64,000 bases of DNA from an uncultured Candidatus Melainabacteria bacterium (GCA_934700385.1 CAKUXO010000003.1:1-64000); one strand, 5' to 3'; counted from the first letter of the stretch, positions 8,375 to 16,560 are shown. Notes: generated from the sequence alone by a model not told the origin. A program made the numbers and translations.

Positions 8375-8385
8375 TTTTATTTCCT

Positions 8386-9393
8386 TTAATTTAAAATATT
8401 ATCTATATAATCCCAGCTAAAACGCCTGTAAGGGTTAGCTTGAAAGGTTTTATTGTTGAAAAATTCAATAAGTTTTTCAGCTAAATTTTCTTTTTTATAA
8501 TTTTTAATTTCTATACTTTGAAGATTTAATTCATCACAAAGAGTTTTAATTTTATCATCATAAATTAAAGCAAAACTCTTGGTTTTAAGGGCAGATGAAC
8601 AAATCAACCCATGAAGCCTTGTTGAAATAATAAATTCCACGGAATTGATTATTTCTATCGTTTCTTCAATTGTTTTAGGGTTGATAAATTCTGCTTTTAA
8701 ATTATTTTCTTCAAGCTTTTTAATAAATTCAAGGCAAAGATTTTTATCATATTCTTCTTGCAGAGATAAAACTTTTATTTCACTTTGATAAGACTTTGAA
8801 ATTGATTGAGCTAAATCAGATAAAAATTTTTCATCAATACCTTCAAAACTTCTTAATTGAACAATTAAACCTTTTTTGTTTTCATTAATTTTTCTATCTT
8901 GCAAAATTGAATAAACAGGGTCTGATAAAAGAGTTGATTTAATTTTCCAAGATTTAAGAAGTTCTTGGCTTTTTAAATCTCTAACTGAAATAAAATCACA
9001 AGTTTTTAAAATTGTTTTTGTAATAAATTCAAAAAACTTTCCTTTAATTGGTTCAATTCCTTGAGCGAAAATTATAACTTTTTTAAAAAACATTTTTGCT
9101 AAAAGAATAATAAAAAGATAATAAATAAGGCTAAAACTGCTTGTTTTATTTTGTAAAAGGCTTCCGCCGCCTGAAAATAAAAAGTCGCAGCTTAAAATTC
9201 CTTTTAAAATTTCGGATGGATTTTTAAAGTTATAAACTTCAACATCATATTTTTCTTTTGTTTCTTTTTTTGATGATGTTAGGGCGCTTACAACAACATT
9301 TTTTTCTTTAAGGTGATTTGAAAGCGCATAAAAAATCGCTTCATCGCCAAAGTTGTTAAACCCAATATAGCCCGATACTAATACCCTTTTCAT
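8386..9393 (-). CDS. csaB: CsaB-type polysaccharide pyruvyl transferase
   Basis: A 335-residue member of the polysaccharide pyruvyltransferase family. The N-terminus VLVSGYIGFNNFGDEAIF, then LFSGGGSLLQNK, VIIFAQGIEP, SVRDLKS and STRLHGLICS are its conserved blocks in order. CsaB adds ketal pyruvate to cell-wall polysaccharide and so makes the anchor for SLH-domain surface proteins (known for Bacillus anthracis, Thermus and cyanobacteria). This suggests an SLH-anchored envelope, in keeping with a cyanobacterial relative. It starts with ATG at the end of a short gap after thiH and lies 12 bp before the His fusion. Confidence 0.85.
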   Translation of the reverse strand: MKRVLVSGYIGFNNFGDEAIFYALSNHLKEKNVVVSALTSSKKETKEKYDVEVYNFKNPSEILKGILSCDFLFSGGGSLLQNKTSSFSLIYYLFIILLAKMFFKKVIIFAQGIEPIKGKFFEFITKTILKTCDFISVRDLKSQELLKSWKIKSTLLSDPVYSILQDRKINENKKGLIVQLRSFEGIDEKFLSDLAQSISKSYQSEIKVLSLQEEYDKNLCLEFIKKLEENNLKAEFINPKTIEETIEIINSVEFIISTRLHGLICSSALKTKSFALIYDDKIKTLCDELNLQSIEIKNYKKENLAEKLIEFFNNKTFQANPYRRFSWDYIDNILN

Positions 9394-9452
9394 ATATCAT
9401 TTTTAACATAAAAACCTTAATTTTGCAAAAACTTAAAGTTTTTTAAATTTTG

Positions 9453-10601
9453 CTAAACATAGACATATTCATTCATTACAGGTTGCATTTTAAGTTCTTT
9501 AAGAGTTTTATAAATTTCATCAACGCTTCTAGGGTCTGCTATTTCAAATTGGTTATCTCCATCTTTTTCTTTTTTTGTGTGCTCACCAATTCCTGTTGAA
9601 ACGCCTGCTGATATTTTTGTTGCGGCAATTTGAACGATGTTGTTTCTAAAATCCGCCCTTTCTCTTGTTGAAATCGTCATAGAAGAAAATGGCATAAAAA
9701 TTCTTAGTGCGCACATTAATAAAAAAAGCTCTGTTTCATGGACTTCTTTAGGATTGATTGTTTTATCCGTAACAGTTGGTCTTAAGCGAGGAACTGAAAA
9801 AGAAATTTCAGCATGGGGATATTTTTTTTGAAGAAAATAACCATGGAGTCCTGTTGCTAGAATATCTTTTTTATAATCGCTAAGCCCTAATAATGCACCA
9901 AAGGCAACCCCTCTAAAACCGCCCCTTAAGGCTCTTTCTTGAGAATTTAGGCGATATGGATAAATTCTTTTTCTTCCTTTTGGATGTTTTAAATCATAAG
10001 TTTTTTTATCATAGGTTTCTTGAAAAACAGTAACGTAATCCGCCCCTGCTTTATGCAAGGTTTCATATTCATCCGTGTTAAGAGGATAAATTTCTATTCC
10101 TATGTTTTTAAAATATTTTTTAGCTAAAATAATCGCTTCTTTAATATATTCAACATCTGAAAATTTTCTTGATTCGCCTGTTAAAATTAAAATTTCTTCA
10201 AGACCGGATTTTTTAATTTCAATCAGTTCTTTTTCAATTTCTTCAAGGTTTAATTTTGCTCTTTTAATATCATTTTTACAGTTAAAACCGCAGTAGATAC
10301 AATGATTTTCACAGTAATTTGAAATATATAAAGGGGTGAAGAAATATACATTTTTTCCAAAATATCTTTCTCTTTCATATTTTGTTCTTTTTGCTATTTC
10401 TTCAAGATGATTTTTTGCATTGTCAGATAACAATGCGCAAAAATCTTCTATTTCAAGAGTTTCTTTTTTTAATGCCCTTAAAACATCTTCATCTTTATAT
10501 TTATTAAAATCGACTTTTTCAACAATATTTAAAATTTTATTTTCAATATCAGAATCGATTATTTCCATATCAGGATAATATTTTTCAATTTCTAGTGTCA
10601 T
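9453..10601 (-). CDS. thiH: 2-iminoacetate synthase ThiH (radical SAM)
   Basis: A 382-residue radical SAM enzyme that cleaves tyrosine to dehydroglycine for the thiazole of thiamine. The cluster motif NYCENHCIYCGF (C-x3-C-x2-C) is near residue 96, followed by LTGESRK, the VFQETYDKKTY block, ALLGLSDYKKD and the C-terminal STRERADFRNN. It lies 6 bp after thiG on the same strand. Presence of ThiH rather than ThiO implies the anaerobic route, consistent with an anaerobe. Other thi genes (thiS, thiF, thiE) are not in the window. Confidence 0.93.
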   Translation of the reverse strand: MTLEIEKYYPDMEIIDSDIENKILNIVEKVDFNKYKDEDVLRALKKETLEIEDFCALLSDNAKNHLEEIAKRTKYERERYFGKNVYFFTPLYISNYCENHCIYCGFNCKNDIKRAKLNLEEIEKELIEIKKSGLEEILILTGESRKFSDVEYIKEAIILAKKYFKNIGIEIYPLNTDEYETLHKAGADYVTVFQETYDKKTYDLKHPKGRKRIYPYRLNSQERALRGGFRGVAFGALLGLSDYKKDILATGLHGYFLQKKYPHAEISFSVPRLRPTVTDKTINPKEVHETELFLLMCALRIFMPFSSMTISTRERADFRNNIVQIAATKISAGVSTGIGEHTKKEKDGDNQFEIADPRSVDEIYKTLKELKMQPVMNEYVYV

Positions 10602-10607
10602 TTTTAC

Positions 10608-11366
10608 CTATCTTAAAAAACCTGTTAATGGGCTTGAAGCGCTTGCAACATCTTTAACTTCGCCCATTTTTGCTAAATATGCTAATCTGCCTGCTATAAT
10701 GGCGTGTTTGAAAGCTCTTGCCATTAAATTAATGTCGCCACTTGTTGCTATAGCTGTGTTTGCCATAATAGCATCCACTCCCATTTCCATCGCTTCTGCG
10801 GCTTGGTGGGGCTTACCGATACCGGCGTCAACAATAATCGGAAGATTAATTTCATCTATTAAAATTTTAATAAATTCTTTTGTAGATAAACCTTTATTTG
10901 TGCCAATTGGTGAAGCCAAAGGCATTATAGCAGCAGCACCGGCGTTAACCATATCTCTTGCAAAATTCAAATCCGGATACATATAAGGTAGAGGAATAAA
11001 ACCTTCATTAGCTAACTTTTCAACTGCTAGAGTGGTTTCATAGTTATCAGGAAGAAGATATTTTGAATCTTTTATAACTTCGATTTTAATCATATCAGCA
11101 CCAGATAATTCTCTTGCTAATCTTGCAATTCTTAAAGCCTCATCAGAATTTCTTGCACCTGATGTATTAGGAAGAATTTTAATGTTTTCAGGTACGAAAT
11201 CTAAAATATTATCAGATTCTGTGTTAATTCTTCTTAAAGCCATTGTAATTATTTCAGCATCGGCTTCTTCAATAGCAGATTTTATAAGCTCAACGTTATA
11301 TTTTCCTGAACCTAAAATAAATCTTGAATTAAATTCATATTTACCTATTTTTAAAACGTCTTTCAT
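10608..11366 (-). CDS. thiG: Thiazole synthase ThiG
   Basis: A TIM-barrel enzyme that makes the thiazole phosphate of thiamine from DXP, ThiS-thiocarboxylate and dehydroglycine. I place the start at 11366, not the upstream in-frame codon at 11396, because an AGAGGT site precedes 11366 and the sequence MKDVLKIGKYEFNSRF is the normal N-terminus (252 residues, near the usual 255). The Schiff-base Lys lies in MIKIEVIKDSKYLLPD; the phosphate-binding blocks are VDAGIGKPHQAAEAME and ANTAIATSGD. It forms an operon with thiH. A hairpin with a T-run stands just before the ribosome binding site (see separate feature), suggesting attenuation. Confidence 0.93.
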   Translation of the reverse strand: MKDVLKIGKYEFNSRFILGSGKYNVELIKSAIEEADAEIITMALRRINTESDNILDFVPENIKILPNTSGARNSDEALRIARLARELSGADMIKIEVIKDSKYLLPDNYETTLAVEKLANEGFIPLPYMYPDLNFARDMVNAGAAAIMPLASPIGTNKGLSTKEFIKILIDEINLPIIVDAGIGKPHQAAEAMEMGVDAIMANTAIATSGDINLMARAFKHAIIAGRLAYLAKMGEVKDVASASSPLTGFLR

Positions 11367-11379
11367 TTTTACCTCTTTA

Positions 11380-11442
11380 ATAAAAAACGCAAACAAAGCA
11401 AGCTCGTACCCTTTTGGTGGTGCGCCCCTTTATTTGCGTTTA
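11380..11442 (-). promoter_or_regulatory. Structured thiG leader with terminator-like hairpin
   Basis: On the minus strand the leader has ACGCAAA near 11438 paired to TTTGCGT ending near 11388, followed by a TTTTTT run and then the thiG ribosome binding site. A short inner helix (GGGGCGCACC region) lies between. This is the layout of a transcription attenuator or of a riboswitch expression platform. I do not find the TPP riboswitch core (CUGAGA and the ACCCUUGAACCUGAU-like block), so any ligand is unknown. Confidence 0.45.
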
Positions 11443-11516
11443 ATCAAATATATTTAAAATATAGATTAAATTTTTTACTTTGTCAATTTTGTTTTTTGTA
11501 TTAATATAAATCTGAC

Positions 11517-11589
11517 GCCGACATAGCTCAGATGGTAGAGCGACGCATTCGTAATGCGCAGGTCGGGGGTTCGAGTCCCCCTGTCGGCT
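11517..11589 (+). tRNA. tRNA-Thr (anticodon CGT)
   Basis: A 73-nt cloverleaf. The acceptor stem GCCGACA pairs with TGTCGGC, the D-arm GCTC...GAGC is normal, the anticodon loop is TTCGTAA with CGT at 34-36, and the T-arm is GGGGG-TTCGAGT-CCCCC. The discriminator base is T, and CCA is not encoded. The first anticodon-stem pair is an A-C mismatch, the only irregularity. The anticodon reads ACG (Thr). Confidence 0.93.
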
Positions 11590-11598
11590 AAACCTGAA
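11574..11598 (+). repeat. Direct repeat copy 1: tRNA-Thr 3' end (att-like)
   Basis: The last 16 bases of the tRNA-Thr gene plus 9 bases of flank are repeated at 11818-11842 with one mismatch (25-mer, 244-bp offset). A copy of a tRNA 3' end downstream of the gene is the classic trace left by site-specific integration at a tRNA. The interval is too small for an intact element and has no integrase. Confidence 0.7.
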
Positions 11599-11817
11599 AC
11601 GAATGAACCTTAGTTCGCAGGGCGAACTTGGTGAATGAAGTTTCAGGCATACTGTGCGCAGTAAAAGACTTGTGATGAACAAGGCTTTTACGAAGACCTT
11701 AGATAGACGACGTGGAAATCTTTGATTTCCTCAGGAGCCTCAGGGGGACTCTCACCAAGGTTTACCATTCTGGCATAACGTTTTGTAGTTGCTCATTCTT
11801 CGCAAACAAAACTAACA
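11590..11817. other. Noncoding spacer between tRNA-Thr and its displaced 3' end
   Basis: No open frame with a start and ribosome binding site is visible. The stretch is richer in G+C than its surroundings. It contains a small GTTCGC-AGG-GCGAAC palindrome near 11613, and a CAGGGGGACT string near 11743 that is the reverse complement of the repeated AGTCCCCCTG. It looks like the remnant of an excised or degraded insert. Confidence 0.4.
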
Positions 11818-11842
11818 AGTCCCCCTGTCGGCTGAACCTGAA
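11818..11842 (+). repeat. Direct repeat copy 2: displaced tRNA-Thr 3' end (att-like)
   Basis: Matches 24 of 25 bases with 11574-11598, including AGTCCCCCTGTCGGCT of the tRNA T-arm and acceptor stem. The sequence upstream of it does not continue the tRNA, so this is not a second gene. A toxin-antitoxin pair starts about 100 bp downstream. Confidence 0.7.
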
Positions 11843-11907
11843 CAAAGCGAAACGTGCCCCAAGGGCACTTCCAACCCGCAAAACTCATTTTTTGTTAACG
11901 ATACATC

Positions 11908-11936
11908 TTGAAAAAGTTACAAAATCATGATATAGT
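11908..11936 (+). promoter_or_regulatory. Promoter of the toxin-antitoxin pair
   Basis: A -35 TTGAAA (11908-11913) and -10 TATAGT (11931-11936) are separated by exactly 17 nt. The toxin ATG begins 9 nt after the -10 box, so transcription would start almost at the start codon. Confidence 0.65.
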
Positions 11937-11945
11937 GGAATTGTA

Positions 11946-12284
11946 ATGTTGAAACAAGAAAAGTTATTTATAGCAGAATATACTAAAGAAGCCCTAAAAC
12001 AATTTAGTGAGCTTGATATAGATAATCAAGATAAAATATTATCTGCAATTAAATCTTTTGAAATATTGGGTATAAAATATAAAAACATTAATGATTTGGG
12101 GAATGAACTATTTGAAATCAAACCAAAAGGTGTTAGAGCGTATTTTCAATATGATAAAGAAAGAAGAAGAATTATCATAATTGGTTTTATAACTTTAAAG
12201 AAAACTCAAAAAGCCCCAAAAAGATATATTAAACAAGCCCTAGAAAATATTAAAAACTACAAAAAGGAATTAAAAAATGACTAA
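11946..12284 (+). CDS. RelE/HigB-family toxin
   Basis: A 112-residue protein of the RelE/ParE superfamily, HigB-like branch. The pattern is an N-terminal helix hairpin (YTKEALKQFSELD), NELFEIKPKGVRAYFQYD and a C-terminal strand-helix IIIIGFITLKKTQKAPKRYI, where HigB-type mRNA endonucleases carry their basic active residues. It is followed by a small gene overlapping by 8 bp in the toxin-first order typical of higBA. No Shine-Dalgarno site precedes the ATG, and the promoter suggests a leaderless mRNA. It lies next to an att-like tRNA repeat, which fits an acquired module. Confidence 0.8.
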   Translation: MLKQEKLFIAEYTKEALKQFSELDIDNQDKILSAIKSFEILGIKYKNINDLGNELFEIKPKGVRAYFQYDKERRRIIIIGFITLKKTQKAPKRYIKQALENIKNYKKELKND

Positions 12285-12522
12285 AAAAATCATTACTAAT
12301 GAAGATTTAATTAATTCTTTGTCTTTAGAACGCCAAGCAAAAATTAATAGAGAAGTTGAAGCTAATATTAAAAAATGGGGTGGCGCTAGGGAAAATTCAG
12401 GGCGCAAGATGATTGTGGGTAAGGTTTTAAAATTTACCAAGCGTTTAACTGAAGAAGAAGTTAAATTTATTGATTACGCAAGAAAACATCATTTAAATTA
12501 TGATGATTTAATGCAAGGTTAA
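12277..12522 (+). CDS. Antitoxin-like protein, ribbon-helix-helix type (partner of RelE/HigB toxin)
   Basis: An 81-residue protein overlapping the toxin by 8 bp, with a good AAAAAGGA ribosome binding site within the toxin's end. It contains WGGARENSGRK, a string frequent in small RHH/DNA-binding proteins, then VLKFTKRLTEEEVKFIDYAR, which fits a beta strand plus helix of the ribbon-helix-helix fold. HigA proteins usually carry a Cro-type HTH instead, so this is a non-canonical pairing. Function as antitoxin is inferred from position and size. Confidence 0.65.
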   Translation: MTKKIITNEDLINSLSLERQAKINREVEANIKKWGGARENSGRKMIVGKVLKFTKRLTEEEVKFIDYARKHHLNYDDLMQG

Positions 12523-12537
12523 TTAATTTTTTAAGGC

Positions 12538-12566
12538 TTGAAAGTATTAATTTTGCGTTATATACT
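12538..12566 (+). promoter_or_regulatory. Sigma-70-type promoter
   Basis: TTGAAA (12538-12543) and TATACT (12561-12566) with 17-nt spacing, about 40 bp before the start of the hypothetical membrane protein. The predicted 5' leader contains a GGGGAGG ribosome binding site. Confidence 0.7.
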
Positions 12567-12606
12567 TGTGTGTGAAGTAGTGTAGGCTGCTTAGGGGAGG
12601 TATGAA

Positions 12607-13224
12607 ATGGGTTGTTTAAAAAGTTTAATACATAAAATTATATTCTTAGTGGTATTAGTTGCGTTTTTTGCGTTTGGTGGGTATGCGTTTGTGCAAAATG
12701 CAATTAAGTCGTATCAAAATCCAACAAGAAGTGAGTTTGTTAAAAGTGAGAAAAATTATGGCAATTTTTCAAATGTATCTGGTGATTATCAGCTTTCAAG
12801 AAACTTTAATTTGTTTGGATATAAAAAGATTAGTGCAAAATATCTTCCAACGGGGCAAAAAATTACAATTTATGATTTAAAAAATGAAAAAACTTTATCA
12901 ACAAAAGATTTTCAAACTCGTGAAATTGATAAAAAAATAGATAATATTTTAAATTCTGCTAAAGATTCAATTATTACCCTTGAAGATTTTAAAATTGTTC
13001 AAAGAGGAAGTTATTTAGCTAAGAATAAAACTGTTCCTTTTGTAAGATTCAATGCAAAAGTTAAAAATATTCCATTTAAAAATGTATCTGGTGTAATTGC
13101 TTGTTATTCAACAATAAATGAAAAAGCAAAAGAACCATCTACAAAATTAATTGTTACTATGACAGATTTAAAAGCATATAATCCAACAATTGTTCAAGGG
13201 TTTGTTAGTGCGATAAGATTTTAA
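12607..13224 (+). CDS. Hypothetical membrane-anchored protein
   Basis: A 205-residue protein that I do not recognise. Residues ~9-28 (IIFLVVLVAFFAFGGYAFV) form an N-terminal membrane anchor; the remaining ~175 residues should be outside the cytoplasm and are mostly beta-like with Lys/Asn-rich loops. A GGGGAGGTATGAA site supports the ATG at 12607. The 3' end overlaps the convergent pabA end by 4 bp. No domain could be named; a role in envelope maintenance is only a guess from topology. Confidence 0.6.
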   Translation: MGCLKSLIHKIIFLVVLVAFFAFGGYAFVQNAIKSYQNPTRSEFVKSEKNYGNFSNVSGDYQLSRNFNLFGYKKISAKYLPTGQKITIYDLKNEKTLSTKDFQTREIDKKIDNILNSAKDSIITLEDFKIVQRGSYLAKNKTVPFVRFNAKVKNIPFKNVSGVIACYSTINEKAKEPSTKLIVTMTDLKAYNPTIVQGFVSAIRF

Positions 13225-13775
13225 ATTTCAAGAAAATTTTTAAAAATTAAAATACCATTTTCGCTTAAAATTGCTTCGGGGTGAAATTGAACTCCAAAGC
13301 AATTTTCGCCTTTTCTTATTGCCATAATGGTTTTATCTTCTAGCCAAGCGGTTACTTTAAAATTTTTATTTTCTTTTTCAACAACCAAGGAATGATATCT
13401 TGTTGCCTTAAAACCTTGTTTGAAACCTTTAAAGAGCTTTTCATTTTTATCAAAATATATTTTTGAAGTTTCCCCGTGGATTGGCTCTTTTGCTTTAACG
13501 ATTTTAGCGCCAAAATATTGAGCAAGTGCTTGATGACCTAAGCAAACCCCTAGGATTTTCTTTTTATCTTTAAAATAATCAATTGCTTCAAGGGTGATTC
13601 CTGCTTCATTAGGAGAATTTGGCCCAGGGGATAAAAGAAGATGAGAAAAATTTTTCTTTTTTAATTCATTGATTGAAATTTCATCGTTTTTATAGACAAC
13701 TGGGGTTTTTCCTAAGATTTTAAAATATTCAACAATATTATATGTAAATGAGTCGTAATTATCTATTATTATCAT
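13221..13775 (-). CDS. pabA: Aminodeoxychorismate/anthranilate synthase glutaminase component
   Basis: A 184-residue class I glutamine amidotransferase. LLSPGPNSPNEAG, the nucleophile elbow GVCLGHQALAQYFG with the catalytic Cys, and the His-Glu pair in VQFHPEAIL are all present. It supplies ammonia to the chorismate-utilising subunit. Because the next gene is a PabB-PabC fusion rather than TrpE, PabA is the better name, though such subunits often serve both pathways. Its ATG overlaps the stop of the upstream pabBC gene by 4 bp. Confidence 0.9.
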   Translation of the reverse strand: MIIIDNYDSFTYNIVEYFKILGKTPVVYKNDEISINELKKKNFSHLLLSPGPNSPNEAGITLEAIDYFKDKKKILGVCLGHQALAQYFGAKIVKAKEPIHGETSKIYFDKNEKLFKGFKQGFKATRYHSLVVEKENKNFKVTAWLEDKTIMAIRKGENCFGVQFHPEAILSENGILIFKNFLEI

Positions 13776-15406
13776 AATTCAACCTCAACAAGCCCTTTAA
13801 TTGAATTAATTAAAAAGATTTTATCTGAAGTAATTAAATCTTCATAATGTAAAATTTTTTCTTTAATTTTATTTTCTTCAAGCATTTTTTGGCGCATAAT
13901 TCCATTTAAAAGCCCAGATGAAAGTTTTGGGGTTAGAAGTTCATTATTTTTTAAAATTAAAATGTTACTTCTTGAACCTTCTGTTAATTCTTCTTTTTCA
14001 TTAAAATAAATCGTATCAAAAATTTCTTTTTTCTTGATTAAATCATAACTTTTTTGATACCAAGGCTTAAAATCTGTTTTAAAATAAAGAAAAGAATTTT
14101 GGCTATAAATTTTTTCATCTGAAATAATTATTTTTCTTGTTTTAATTTCATCAATTTCTCGATATTGAATTTCATATTCGCCATTTTTATTTAAAACAAT
14201 TCTTGCGATTTTATTATTTTCAAATTTTTGATTTAAAAGGTTGTTGTTAAATTTAAAGCCAAGTTCTTTGCAACTTTTTTTCAATCTTTTTAAATGTTCA
14301 AAATAAAGCTGGGGTTGATTATTCTTAATTAAAATTGTTTCAATTAAATTAAAATTTAAGTTTTCACCTAAAAAAAGCCTCTTTGTTTTACATTCTTCCC
14401 ATTCATCTAAAACATCAGATTTCCAAACAATTGCCCCGCCTTGATAAAACTGAAATTTGTTTTCTTTTTTCTCTAAAATTCTAATCGGAACGCTGAATTC
14501 CATTTTTTCTTTATGGATTAAGCCAATAGCGCCACAATAAATATTTCTTTTATATCTTTCAATTTTATCAATTATTTCCATGGTTGAAACCTTTGGTGCG
14601 CCTGTAATAGAGCCACATGGAAAAATTGAAGATAAAATATCTTTTAAATTGATTTCATCTAAAGAAGCACTAATTGTTGAAGTCATTTGATGAAGTGTTT
14701 TATGGGTTTCAACTTCAAAAAGTTTATCAACTGTTATATTTTTGCTGTTTTTAATTTTAGATAAATCATTTCTTAAAAGATCAACAATCATCGTATTTTC
14801 AGCTAAATTTTTAATATCATTTTTTAAAAAGTTAATTTCTTTTTCATCTTCACCTTTTCTTTTAACCGTGCCTTTCATCGGTTTTGTTATAATCCTATTA
14901 TTTTCAATTTTGAAAAATAATTCCGGTGAAAAAGATAAAATTTCTTCAAAATCATTTTTAATATAGGCGCAATATTTTGTTTTTTGATTTTTGATTAAAT
15001 TTAAAAATAGATTATATCCTTCTGAATTTGTGAAAACATCATTAGAATAAGTATAATTAACTTCATAAGTTGTGCCGTTTGAAATTAAATTTTTAATTTC
15101 TTCAATATCTTTTTTATATTCTTCAAAAGTTATGTTTTCTTTTAAAAATAAATCTGCGTTTTGCTTTGGTTCTTCTAGGGTAAAATCATTATAATTTTTA
15201 TGCGCTTCAAAATATAAAAGTGGTTTTTTTGATGATATTTTTTTATTTAAAAAGATATCTTTTGCTTGATAAGAAATGTAGCCCACAAGATAAAAATCAT
15301 TTTTTAATTTTTCTATTTCATCTAAAGCAAGAAAAAAATCTTTATTATTAAAGGCTTGAATAACTTTTTTGGGGTTATCAAATTTATAATTTGAATAAAT
15401 AATCAT
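13772..15406 (-). CDS. pabBC: PabB-PabC fusion: aminodeoxychorismate synthase I and ADC lyase
   Basis: A 544-residue fusion. Residues 1 to ~340 are the chorismate-binding PabB domain: the KPMKGTVKRKG block, ENTMIVDLLRNDL, and FPCGSITGAPKVSTMEIID near 285, plus GAIGLIHKEKMEFSVPIR. From ~345 to the end is a PabC-like PLP enzyme (fold-type IV): LIETILIKNNQ, ARIVLNKNGEY, YFNEKEELTEGSRSNI and SGLLNGIMR. Together with PabA it would turn chorismate into 4-aminobenzoate for folate. The fusion is known in several bacteria. A TATAAT box lies 11 nt before the ATG with no clear Shine-Dalgarno site. Confidence 0.9.
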   Translation of the reverse strand: MIIYSNYKFDNPKKVIQAFNNKDFFLALDEIEKLKNDFYLVGYISYQAKDIFLNKKISSKKPLLYFEAHKNYNDFTLEEPKQNADLFLKENITFEEYKKDIEEIKNLISNGTTYEVNYTYSNDVFTNSEGYNLFLNLIKNQKTKYCAYIKNDFEEILSFSPELFFKIENNRIITKPMKGTVKRKGEDEKEINFLKNDIKNLAENTMIVDLLRNDLSKIKNSKNITVDKLFEVETHKTLHQMTSTISASLDEINLKDILSSIFPCGSITGAPKVSTMEIIDKIERYKRNIYCGAIGLIHKEKMEFSVPIRILEKKENKFQFYQGGAIVWKSDVLDEWEECKTKRLFLGENLNFNLIETILIKNNQPQLYFEHLKRLKKSCKELGFKFNNNLLNQKFENNKIARIVLNKNGEYEIQYREIDEIKTRKIIISDEKIYSQNSFLYFKTDFKPWYQKSYDLIKKKEIFDTIYFNEKEELTEGSRSNILILKNNELLTPKLSSGLLNGIMRQKMLEENKIKEKILHYEDLITSDKIFLINSIKGLVEVEL

Positions 15407-15449
15407 AAAAATAATATATTATAAAAAATTTTTAATATAAAATGAAACT

Positions 15450-15998
15450 ATGGAAAAAATATCTTTTTTAAATATATTTAAAGCATTTTTTAAAATAGGT
15501 GTAATTCTTTTAGGGGGCGGATATGTAATCGTCCCGATTGTTAAAGCAGAATTAATTGAAAAAAGAAACTGGCTTAATGAAGATGAATTATGTGATTATT
15601 ATTGTGTAAGTCAATGTTTATCAGGTATTATTGCTATGAATATGGCAATTTTAATTGGCTATAAATTATCTAAATTAAAAGGGGTTATTGCTTCTGTATT
15701 AGGAATAACATTCTCTCCTTTTGTTTCAATTATTTTAGTTGCGCTTTTTTTAAATCAAATTTTAAATATATCTTTTATGAAAGGAATTTTTTGGGGAGTT
15801 AATTTATCTGTAATTGTTTTAATTTATTTAACAGTTAAAGATATGTGGAAAAAAAGTCTTGTTGATTATTTTAGCTGGTTTTGGTTTATTTTTATTTTAA
15901 TTTTAACCGTTTTAAAAGTAAGCCCGATTATTTTAATTATAACCTCAATTCTTCTTGGTTTTATTCTTCAATTAATTAAGGAGAAGAAAAATGGTTAA
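15450..15998 (+). CDS. Chromate transporter, half-length (ChrA family)
   Basis: A 182-residue polytopic membrane protein with the ChrA half-domain hallmarks: FFKIGVILLGGGYVIVP near the N-terminus, then SQCLSGIIAMNMAILIGYKL. It overlaps a second half-length gene by 8 bp. Paired half-length ChrA proteins act together in chromate or other oxyanion export (known family); the physiological substrate here is unknown. A TATAAA box ends 8 nt before the ATG and there is no Shine-Dalgarno, so the mRNA may be leaderless. It is divergent from pabBC. Confidence 0.85.
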   Translation: MEKISFLNIFKAFFKIGVILLGGGYVIVPIVKAELIEKRNWLNEDELCDYYCVSQCLSGIIAMNMAILIGYKLSKLKGVIASVLGITFSPFVSIILVALFLNQILNISFMKGIFWGVNLSVIVLIYLTVKDMWKKSLVDYFSWFWFIFILILTVLKVSPIILIITSILLGFILQLIKEKKNG

Positions 15999-16560
15999 TC
16001 TATCGTTAAACTTATTTATTGAATTTTTTAAAGTCGGACTTTTCACCTTTGGGGGTGGATATGGCTCTTTGCCTTTTTTATATGTTATGGCAGATAGCTA
16101 TAATTGGTTTTCAAGTGAACAATTAACTCAAATGATAGCTATTTCAGGAATTACCCCGGGGCCAATCGGGCTTAATATGGCAACTTTTGCAGGTTTTCAA
16201 ACTTTAGGAATTAAGGGTGCTTTGATTTCAAGTTTTGCTTTAGTTTTGCCTATGATTATAATTACTAGCCAAGTTTTTAGGTTATATCGTAAATTTTCTT
16301 CAAATAGATTTGTTCAATCTATTTTATATGTTTTAAGACCAACGTCATGCGCTTTAATTTCTGGTGTTGGATTAAAATTATTTTATAATCTTGTTTTAAA
16401 TTCAAAGTTAAATTTTTCAGAAGTTAATTTTTGGGCTTTAACTTTAGTTATAATTTTATTTTTATTAACTTTTAAATTAAAACGTGATCCTATATTTTAT
16501 ATGGGGATAGCTGCAACTTTTGGTGTAGTTTATTATTTTCTTAATATATCTGCTTTTTAA
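15991..16560 (+). CDS. Chromate transporter, half-length (ChrA family), second subunit
   Basis: A 189-residue paralogue of the preceding gene: FFKVGLFTFGGGYGSLPFL, then the conserved ISGITPGPIGLNMATFAG with the Pro-Gly-Pro core. A strong AAGGAGAAG site lies within the previous gene, and the frames overlap by 8 bp, so both halves are made together as a likely heterodimer. About five hydrophobic segments are visible. Only one of the two halves carries the PGP block, the usual asymmetry of split ChrA pairs. Confidence 0.85.
   Translation: MVNLSLNLFIEFFKVGLFTFGGGYGSLPFLYVMADSYNWFSSEQLTQMIAISGITPGPIGLNMATFAGFQTLGIKGALISSFALVLPMIIITSQVFRLYRKFSSNRFVQSILYVLRPTSCALISGVGLKLFYNLVLNSKLNFSEVNFWALTLVIILFLLTFKLKRDPIFYMGIAATFGVVYYFLNISAF

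Noticed and set aside
11380..11442. TPP riboswitch in front of thiG
   Set aside because: Neither the CUGAGA loop nor the conserved ACCC-UUGAACCUG-type block of the TPP aptamer is present.
11440..11682. 80-residue open frame antisense to tRNA-Thr
   Set aside because: It is the well-known spurious frame that arises on the strand opposite a tRNA (GDSNPRPAHYECVA-type string).
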